NCBI RefSeq assembly: GCF_004342425.1
Contig: NZ_SLWQ01000002.1
Location: 186,001 to 250,000 of the forward strand
Length of the DNA: 64,000 nucleotides
Reading direction: 5' to 3'
From: Dokdonella fugitiva
Lineage (GTDB): Bacteria > Pseudomonadota > Gammaproteobacteria > Xanthomonadales > Rhodanobacteraceae
Shown here: in pieces, positions 58,602-64,000 of the stretch
Position numbering within the stretch: the first letter of the stretch is position 1
Layout: each line of letters begins with the position of its first letter
Program-made: the position numbers and the translations under genes
The notes under the pieces: model-generated
Seen by the model: the letters and a program-made list of their open reading frames with translations, nothing else
Told to the model about the DNA's origin: nothing
Databases searched by the model: none

Positions 58602-59948
58602 TCAGAAGTTGTAGTTGCGGTTCGACACGTAGGCGATGAACTCGCGGCGCAGCATGCTGCCGGCATTGAGGCCCGAGGGCAGTACCGTAGTGTCCGTGGT
58701 CGCATGCTCGATGCCCATGAAATCGTAGGTCTTGCTGATCGAATCGAGGTTCATGATCTCGTCGACCGTGTTCACCAGCAGGTGAGCCTCGATGAGGCGG
58801 ACGGAACGCCAGAGGCAACCGGGTTCGTTCGTCACGCCATCCGGGGGCGGCGTGCACTGCAGGCCGCCTGCGCCCGCTTCGATCTCCGCGGCGCTCAAGA
58901 AACGCGTGCGGCCGGTCGCATCCTGCACGCCGTAGCGGAACGCGAGCTGGTCGACGCCCTGCACGAGTTCCTGCTCGACGCCGTTTTCACGACGCATGAG
59001 CACGGGGATCACGCGCTTGGCATTGGTCGGGCTGTTCGGTCGCGCGTCGGGGTTGTTGTCCTCGCGCAGTCGGACGTAATACGTCACGGTGACGAAGTCG
59101 TTCGAGAAATTGAACACGCGCATGTCGTGGCTGCCGGAGTTCAGGCACATGCCCGACCCCGTGATCATCGTGCCGAGCGTGAGCACGTTGCCGGCGACGG
59201 AGCCGACGGGAACGATCGTGGAATTGACGCAGTCGGTGACGAGGGCGAGCTGCCCTGCGCTGAAATTGAGGGGGTCGTCACCGGTTTGCGGATTGAGCTG
59301 CAACGTCGACCCTGCAGCGCACGACGCCGCGCCCGCGCCGGCCGCACTGAGGAAGGACCAGCCCGTGCCGCGCTGGTAGCGGACCGTCAGCACGTCACTG
59401 CCCTGCAGGCGGTCGTCGACGTTCGTCCCGGCATCGGGGAGGTCCGACGGCAGCCCATTCGGCGTGCACGAGCCGCTCGTGCACGAGTAACCCTGCACGG
59501 AGTAGCGTGGACTCAGGACGTAGCCGCCGCTCGCCGCCGCTGCGGACGGATACCCGCTGCCGTCGACGCTGTTCATCACGGCCAGGCTCGCGTCGCCTGC
59601 GCCGGGCCCCGGATCGGGCACGCCCAAGTTCGCTGCGAGCACCATCGGCGCGCGCAGCGGCATGACCGGCACGACCGTGCCCGGCGTGGAAGAGCTACCG
59701 AAGTTGCTGCAGTACTGCGCGGCCGTCATGCGCAGGTCGGTTTCCATCGTGGTCACGGCGAAACGGCCGTTTTCCTGCAAGCGGGCAAGGCCGTTCTGCA
59801 GCCGGTTCGTCCTGCTCGTGTTGCCGAACAGGCTGATGATGCCGATGCTGAGCAGCAGGCCGAGCGCGAGCGCGACCATGATTTCGATCAGCGTGAAGCC
59901 GGAATGCCGCGCTCTGGCGAGGGTCGTCGTGGGCATGGGGCGAGTCAT
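58602..59948 (-). CDS. pilW: Type IV pilus minor pilin PilW
   Basis: A 448-residue minor pilin with a leader ending ARHSG, followed by FTLIEIMVALALGLLLSIGI (Glu at mature position 5). The globular domain is large and Cys-rich, which is typical for PilW but long; a middle stretch with YSCTSGSCTPNGLP holds clustered Cys. Start is uncertain: 59948 (MTRPMP) or 59936 (MPTTTL) both sit upstream of the leader and neither has a clear ribosome binding site. It is translated right after pilV, whose stop is 12 bases away. Confidence 0.9.
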   Translation of the reverse strand: MTRPMPTTTLARARHSGFTLIEIMVALALGLLLSIGIISLFGNTSRTNRLQNGLARLQENGRFAVTTMETDLRMTAAQYCSNFGSSSTPGTVVPVMPLRAPMVLAANLGVPDPGPGAGDASLAVMNSVDGSGYPSAAAASGGYVLSPRYSVQGYSCTSGSCTPNGLPSDLPDAGTNVDDRLQGSDVLTVRYQRGTGWSFLSAAGAGAASCAAGSTLQLNPQTGDDPLNFSAGQLALVTDCVNSTIVPVGSVAGNVLTLGTMITGSGMCLNSGSHDMRVFNFSNDFVTVTYYVRLREDNNPDARPNSPTNAKRVIPVLMRRENGVEQELVQGVDQLAFRYGVQDATGRTRFLSAAEIEAGAGGLQCTPPPDGVTNEPGCLWRSVRLIEAHLLVNTVDEIMNLDSISKTYDFMGIEHATTDTTVLPSGLNAGSMLRREFIAYVSNRNYNF

Positions 59949-59959
59949 CGTCGGAAGGT

Positions 59960-60472
59960 TCACGGCTGGAATACCCATGCAAAGGTCTGCGTGGGTGGCG
60001 CGCTGGCATTGCTCGTGCGATCGAGGTTCGCCTCGGCCCACTGGATGAGGAAGGTGCAGGTTCCATCGTACGTGGCGGCGCCGCTCGTCGCCGGCGTGCC
60101 GAGCACGGTTCCGTCGCAGTCGATGTTCGCCGTGACACCGGAAGGCATCAGCTGCGTGAGCTGACGGCTCCAGACGGCGCGGTCGCGCGCGACGAGCTGG
60201 ACCGGGTCGCAGGCGGTGTCCGCGCACGACTCGTCGCCGGCCGTCGTCTCGTCGTAGTCGCCGTTGTAGGCGTTGATCTGCCCCGTATTGGCGCGCATGC
60301 GGTCGGCCATCGACTGTGCCAGGAACGACGCCTGCGTACGCAGGAAGGCGCTCTGGTTGGTCTTCACGGACACCACCATGAGGCCGGCGAGGCCGAGCAG
60401 GCCGAGACTGAACACCAGAAGCGCGATCAGCACTTCCAGCAGGGTGAAACCACGTCGTGTGACAGGCTGCAT
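59960..60472 (-). CDS. pilV: Type IV pilus minor pilin PilV
   Basis: A 170-residue minor pilin. The leader MQPVTRRG is cut before FTLLEVLIALLVFSLGLLGL, with Glu at mature position 5. The run FLRTQASFLAQSMADRMRAN is the characteristic PilV alpha1-C region. Later Cys residues (ESCADTACD) may pair. It lies 14 bases after the fimT stop and is coupled with pilW. It is part of the priming complex for type IV pilus assembly. Confidence 0.93.
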   Translation of the reverse strand: MQPVTRRGFTLLEVLIALLVFSLGLLGLAGLMVVSVKTNQSAFLRTQASFLAQSMADRMRANTGQINAYNGDYDETTAGDESCADTACDPVQLVARDRAVWSRQLTQLMPSGVTANIDCDGTVLGTPATSGAATYDGTCTFLIQWAEANLDRTSNASAPPTQTFAWVFQP

Positions 60473-60486
60473 GCCAAGTCTCCGCG

Positions 60487-61125
60487 TCAGCTGCAGGGAC
60501 CTGCGGGCGAATCGCTCGTCCCGCGGTAGGTCGTGATGATTCCGGAAGCGCGCACGTTGATGCGCCGCGACTGGCTCGGATCCGCATGCGCGCTCGGGCG
60601 GCATACGCTGAAGTCGAAACTCGTGGCCGAGCCGACCAGCGCCCCCGAGCTGCCGAAGACGACGCGATCGTCCAACGCACCGCTGCCGGTGGCCTTGCCG
60701 AGGACGAAGTACGTGTCCGGCAACGGATCGTTGAAGCGCGGGCACAGCGGTGTCGTGTTGTCGAAGTCGAGATAGGCCCGGCAGGTGGCCTCGGTCGCGC
60801 CCGGCGCGACCGGCGCGGCGATCGACCCCGTCGCATCCGCCTTGCCGGCGACGACCTGCCAGCCATTCGACCAGTTGCCGCCGACGGCGATCACGGCCAC
60901 CTGGCGGCCGCGCTTGACCGCCTCGGAGCGTGCCAGGTTGAGCGCGCCGACGAGTTCGTTGGTGTTGTTGCTCGTGGTCATCCGCGTCGTGAACTCGCGG
61001 TAGCTCGGGAACGCCATGGCCGCCAGGACGGCGACGATCGTCACCGTGACCATCAACTCGAGCAAGGTGAAGCCGCGCACGGACCGGCGGTCCGCCGACA
61101 GGCCTTGGCATCGTGATTCGAGCAT
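60487..61125 (-). CDS. fimT: Type IV pilus minor pilin FimT/GspH-type
   Basis: A 212-residue pilin-like protein and the first gene of the cluster. The leader ends SVRG (Gly18) and is followed by FTLLELMVTVTIVAVLAAMA, with Glu at mature position 5. The globular part has the GspH/FimT pattern ELVGALNLARSEAVKRGRQVAV. In related bacteria FimT-like minor pilins can bind DNA during natural transformation; whether this one does is untested. The ATG at 61125 was chosen; a TTG five codons upstream is less likely. The C-terminus ends in PCS. Confidence 0.92.
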   Translation of the reverse strand: MLESRCQGLSADRRSVRGFTLLELMVTVTIVAVLAAMAFPSYREFTTRMTTSNNTNELVGALNLARSEAVKRGRQVAVIAVGGNWSNGWQVVAGKADATGSIAAPVAPGATEATCRAYLDFDNTTPLCPRFNDPLPDTYFVLGKATGSGALDDRVVFGSSGALVGSATSFDFSVCRPSAHADPSQSRRINVRASGIITTYRGTSDSPAGPCS

Positions 61126-61253
61126 CGCTTTCCCCGGCAAGACCCCTGGATGACGCTACCCTACGCAGGTCCCCGAGGACGGACAAGCCAGCGCAGGCAC
61201 AAGGTAGGAATTGCCGGACGAGCGGTGCCGGATCGACGCTTTTTTCCGCCGGA

Positions 61254-62201
61254 TCAGGCGACTACGCGCAGGCGCAGTTCCTTGGGCAGGGCGAATGTGA
61301 CGTTTTCGGGTTCGCCGTCGAGTTCGCGCACCCCACCCGCCCCTGCCTCGCGCAGCGCCGCGATGACCTCGCGCACGAGGCTTTCGGGCGCGGACGCACC
61401 CGCGGTCACGCCGACCCGCGTGCGGCCGTGCAGCCACTCCGGGCGGATGTCGCCGGCACCGTCGATGAGGTACGCCGGCACGCCCTGCTTTTCGGCGAGT
61501 TCACGCAAGCGGTTGGAGTTCGAGCTGTTCGGCGAGCCGACGACGAGCACGAGGTCGCATTGCTGGCCGAGCTTGCGCACCGCGTCCTGGCGGTTCTGCG
61601 TCGCATAGCAGATGTCGTCGTGCCGTGGCCCCTGGATCGCGGGGAAACGCCGCTGCAACGCCTCGATCACCGCACGCGTGTCGTCGATCGACAGCGTCGT
61701 CTGCGTCGCGAACGCGATGTGTTCCGGATTGCGCGGCTGCAGGCGGTCGACGCACCCGGGTGTTTCGACCAGATGGATCGCCCCGGCATTGGCCGGGTCC
61801 CACTGCCCCATCGTGCCTTCGACCTCGGGATGGCCCGCATGGCCGATCAGGACCACGTCGCGGCCCGCCTTGCCGTGGCGCGCGACTTCCATGTGCACCT
61901 TGGTCACCAGCGGACAGGTCGCGTCGAACACGCGCAGGCCACGCTCGACCGCTTCGCCGCGAACCGCCTGCGACACGCCGTGCGCACTGAAGATCACGGT
62001 CGACCCGTCAGGCACCTCGTGCAGTTCGTCGACGAACACCGCGCCTTTCGCACGCAGGCGGTCGACCACGAAGCGGTTGTGCACGACTTCGTGACGCACG
62101 TAGATCGGCGCACCGAACGTCTCGAGCGCACGCTCGACGATCTCGATCGCGCGATCGACGCCGGCGCAGAATCCGCGGGGGTTGGCGAGCAGGACTTCCA
62201 T
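61254..62201 (-). CDS. ispH: 4-hydroxy-3-methylbut-2-enyl diphosphate reductase
   Basis: A 315-residue iron-sulfur enzyme and the last step of the MEP isoprenoid pathway, giving IPP and DMAPP. The three cluster Cys are Cys12 in [16 protein letters not shown] and CYATQNRQ, and the substrate site [11 protein letters not shown] is present. Length matches E. coli IspH. The ATG at 62201 gives [14 protein letters not shown]; the longer open frame overlaps lspA and is not coding. It lies 7 bases after the lspA stop. Confidence 0.97.
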   Translation of the reverse strand: MEVLLANPRGFCAGVDRAIEIVERALETFGAPIYVRHEVVHNRFVVDRLRAKGAVFVDELHEVPDGSTVIFSAHGVSQAVRGEAVERGLRVFDATCPLVTKVHMEVARHGKAGRDVVLIGHAGHPEVEGTMGQWDPANAGAIHLVETPGCVDRLQPRNPEHIAFATQTTLSIDDTRAVIEALQRRFPAIQGPRHDDICYATQNRQDAVRKLGQQCDLVLVVGSPNSSNSNRLRELAEKQGVPAYLIDGAGDIRPEWLHGRTRVGVTAGASAPESLVREVIAALREAGAGGVRELDGEPENVTFALPKELRLRVVA

Positions 62202-62208
62202 CGTTCGA

Positions 62209-62709
62209 TTATCCGCCTTTGGCGGCGGCTTTCCCACCGAGGAGGAACCCGAACACGACGAGCAGCACGGCGCCGATCGAGATCGCCGAATCGGCGACGT
62301 TGAAGGCAGGGAACGACCAGTCACCCCAGTAGACCTGCACGAAATCGGTGACATGGCCGAAGCGCAGGCGGTCGATGAGGTTGCCGAGCGCGCCGCCGAT
62401 GATCAGCGACAGCGGCAGCGCGTTGCGCCAGTCACCGCGCGGCAGGCGCGCGAGCCAGGTCGCGAGCAGCGCGCTCACGCCGATCGCGAGCGCGGTGAAC
62501 AGCCAGCGCTGCCAGCCGCTCTCGCCGGCGAGGAAGCTGAACGCCGCGCCCGGGTTGAATGCGAGCGTCCAGTTGAGCAGGCCCGGGATCACCGCGTGCG
62601 GCTCGTACGGGCGCAGCTCGAGCAGGGCGACGTGCTTGGTCAGCTGGTCGAGTCCGACCACCAGCAGCGACAGCGCGAGCCAGGCCAGCGCATTCGGGCG
62701 TGGCGCCAT
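62209..62709 (-). CDS. lspA: Lipoprotein signal peptidase
   Basis: A 166-residue inner-membrane aspartyl protease with four transmembrane helices that cuts prolipoprotein signal peptides. Catalytic Asp residues are in [15 protein letters not shown] and [11 protein letters not shown], with [11 protein letters not shown] upstream. The ATG overlaps the ileS stop by one base (TGATG), so translation is coupled; ispH follows. ileS-lspA-ispH is a common gammaproteobacterial order. Confidence 0.97.
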   Translation of the reverse strand: MAPRPNALAWLALSLLVVGLDQLTKHVALLELRPYEPHAVIPGLLNWTLAFNPGAAFSFLAGESGWQRWLFTALAIGVSALLATWLARLPRGDWRNALPLSLIIGGALGNLIDRLRFGHVTDFVQVYWGDWSFPAFNVADSAISIGAVLLVVFGFLLGGKAAAKGG

Positions 62710-64000
62710 CAGAACCACCGCCGCATTTCGCCGGCGCCGTCGACGTTCTCGATGCAGCGTCCGCAGATTTCCGGGTGCTCCGCGTGCGTGCCGACGTCCG
62801 GTCGGTAGTGCCAGCAGCGGATGCACTTCCGTGCGTCGCTCGGTTTCGCGCCGACCCAGACCTGCGCGCCTTCGAGTTCGACGCCCTGCACGTCGGTGCG
62901 GCCATCGGGATCGGGCAATGCCGCGAGGTCGGCGAGTTCGAGGCTCGAGGTGATGAAGAAGAAACGCAGTTCGTCGGCGACCTCGGCGTATCGCGCGCGC
63001 GTCGCCGCGTCGGCGTGCACGACGACCTCCGCCTGCAGCGATGCACCGATCGAACCCGCGGCACGCATGCCTTCGAGCAGGCGCGCCGCGCCGGAGCGGA
63101 TCGCCAGCAGGTCGGCCCACCAGCGGCGCTGCTCCGGCGAGCCCTGCGTAGCGGCGAGGCCGTCGTACCAGGTTTCGAACATGACCGATTCGTCGCGCCT
63201 GCCCGGGATCAACGGCCAGATTTCCTCTGCCGTGAACGACAGGATCGGCGCGATCCAGCGCACGAGCGACTCGACGATGCGATGCATCGCCGACTGCGCG
63301 CTGCGCCGGCCGCGGCTGTCGGTGGGCATCGTGTAGAGGCGGTCCTTGGTGATGTCGAGGTAGAGCGCACCCATCTCGTTGGTGCAGAAGTTCTGCACGC
63401 GCGCGACGACCTCGGGGAAATCGTGGCGCGCATACGCGGCGACGACCGCCTGCTGCACGTCGTACGCCTGCTGCACGGCCCACTGGTCGAGCAGGAGGCA
63501 GTCGGCCACCGGCAACAGGTCGCGAGCGGGGTCGAAGCCGTCGAGGTTGCCGAGCAGGAAGCGCGCGGTGTTGCGGATGCGCCGGTACGAATCGGCGACG
63601 CGCTTGAGGATCTCGTCGGACACCGCGATCTCGTTGCGGTAATCGGTCGAGGCGACCCACAGGCGCAGCACGTCCGCGCCGAGCGTGTCGACGACCTTCT
63701 GCGGCGCGATCACGTTGCCGAGCGACTTCGACATCTTGCGACCCTGCGCATCTACCGTGAAGCCGTGCGTGAGCACCGCGTCGTACGGCGCGTGCCCGCT
63801 CATCGCGGCCGAGGTCAGCAGCGAGGAATGGAACCAGCCGCGATGCTGGTCGGAGCCTTCGAGGTACATGACCTCGTCGCCGGGTTTGCGCGCGAGTTCC
63901 GGCCGCTGGTCGAGCACGCACCAGTGCGACGTGCCCGAATCGAACCAGACGTCCAGGATGTCGGTGACCTTTTCATAGTTCGCCGCATCCGCGCCGAGCA
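62709..64000 (-). CDS. ileS: Isoleucyl-tRNA synthetase, 3' part (truncated by window edge)
   Basis: The C-terminal ~430 residues of IleRS. The visible part starts with DVWFDSGTSH, continues with YLEGSDQHRGWFHSSLL, and has KMSKS in DAQGRKMSKSLGNVI. The anticodon-binding helical domain follows, and the C-terminal zinc finger shows CIRCWHY and CGRC. The frame is open to the right edge of the window, so the 5' half is outside. The bacterial type is clear from the zinc finger. The stop overlaps the lspA start. Confidence 0.96.
   Translation of the reverse strand, partial: LGADAANYEKVTDILDVWFDSGTSHWCVLDQRPELARKPGDEVMYLEGSDQHRGWFHSSLLTSAAMSGHAPYDAVLTHGFTVDAQGRKMSKSLGNVIAPQKVVDTLGADVLRLWVASTDYRNEIAVSDEILKRVADSYRRIRNTARFLLGNLDGFDPARDLLPVADCLLLDQWAVQQAYDVQQAVVAAYARHDFPEVVARVQNFCTNEMGALYLDITKDRLYTMPTDSRGRRSAQSAMHRIVESLVRWIAPILSFTAEEIWPLIPGRRDESVMFETWYDGLAATQGSPEQRRWWADLLAIRSGAARLLEGMRAAGSIGASLQAEVVVHADAATRARYAEVADELRFFFITSSLELADLAALPDPDGRTDVQGVELEGAQVWVGAKPSDARKCIRCWHYRPDVGTHAEHPEICGRCIENVDGAGEMRRWF

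Noticed and set aside
61126..61253. A possible sigma-54 promoter (GG...GC pair) upstream of fimT.
   Set aside because: The spacing between the GG and GC elements does not fit the -24/-12 consensus; chance in GC-rich DNA is likely.

Overview
This 64-kb, very GC-rich window reads as core chromosome of a gammaproteobacterium of the order Lysobacterales (Xanthomonadales), probably Rhodanobacteraceae or close by. The evidence is a 690-residue FimX with degenerate GGDEF/EAL domains, the order ileS-lspA-ispH-fimT-pilV-pilW-pilX-pilY1-pilE, a recC-recB-recD operon, a YtrA-type GntR/ABC operon headed by a small exported protein, and many short intergenic repeats of the kind common in xanthomonads. A PHB gene group suggests a storage-polymer former (Dokdonella-like is only a guess). 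I see no prophage, integrase, transposase, CRISPR array or rRNA operon.

Layout. 0.2-3.3 kb: MTA/SAH deaminase, then efp (EF-P) divergent from epmB, which helps modify it. 3.5-5.5 kb: fimX. 5.9-7.8 kb: htpX and gluQRS, divergent. 7.9-10.4 kb: phaB, phaR and a second phaB-like gene. 10.4-16.2 kb, minus strand: exported hypothetical, DUF2058 protein, slyX, gmd, ugd and an FKBP isomerase. 16.4-18.3 kb: ABC-F ATPase. 18.4-21.1 kb: operator/promoter, small exported protein, GntR regulator, ABC ATPase and permease. 21.2-24.0 kb, minus: alanine-rich envelope protein with a duplicated domain, then fumC. 24.1-29.1 kb, plus: CorC/CNNM membrane protein, purB, RoxA-like cupin oxygenase and GNAT fusion, joined by ATGA overlaps or short gaps. 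29.3-35.0 kb: sucA-sucB-lpdA. 35.3-39.3 kb: acuI-type reductase, pilH-like regulator, cbpA, hsp20 and peroxiredoxin. 39.5-43.9 kb, minus: gyrA, GtrA-family protein, mtnA. 44.0-52.8 kb, minus: recC-recB-recD. 52.9-53.1 kb: tRNA-Val(CAC) and tRNA-Thr(CGT). 53.2-61.1 kb: minor pilin/pilY1 cluster. 61.3-64.0 kb: ispH, lspA and the 3' part of ileS, which is cut by the window edge.

Themes. Type IV pili recur (fimX, a pilH-like gene, fimT-pilV-pilW-pilX-pilY1-pilE), as do central metabolism (2-oxoglutarate dehydrogenase complex, fumarase), translation quality (EF-P/EpmB, GluQRS, RoxA-like hydroxylase) and stress (HtpX, Hsp20 under a near-consensus sigma-32 promoter, CbpA, peroxiredoxin). mtaD and mtnA lie about 41 kb apart and both act on methylthioadenosine-derived metabolites. 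No dramatic new system is evident. The best candidates for undescribed biology are the self-regulated YtrA/ABC operon with its unknown 140-aa exported protein, the envelope protein with two copies of an unrecognised ~70-residue domain, a PHB locus whose two reductases appear to differ in cofactor preference, and families of heptamer and hairpin repeats in the intergenic spaces.
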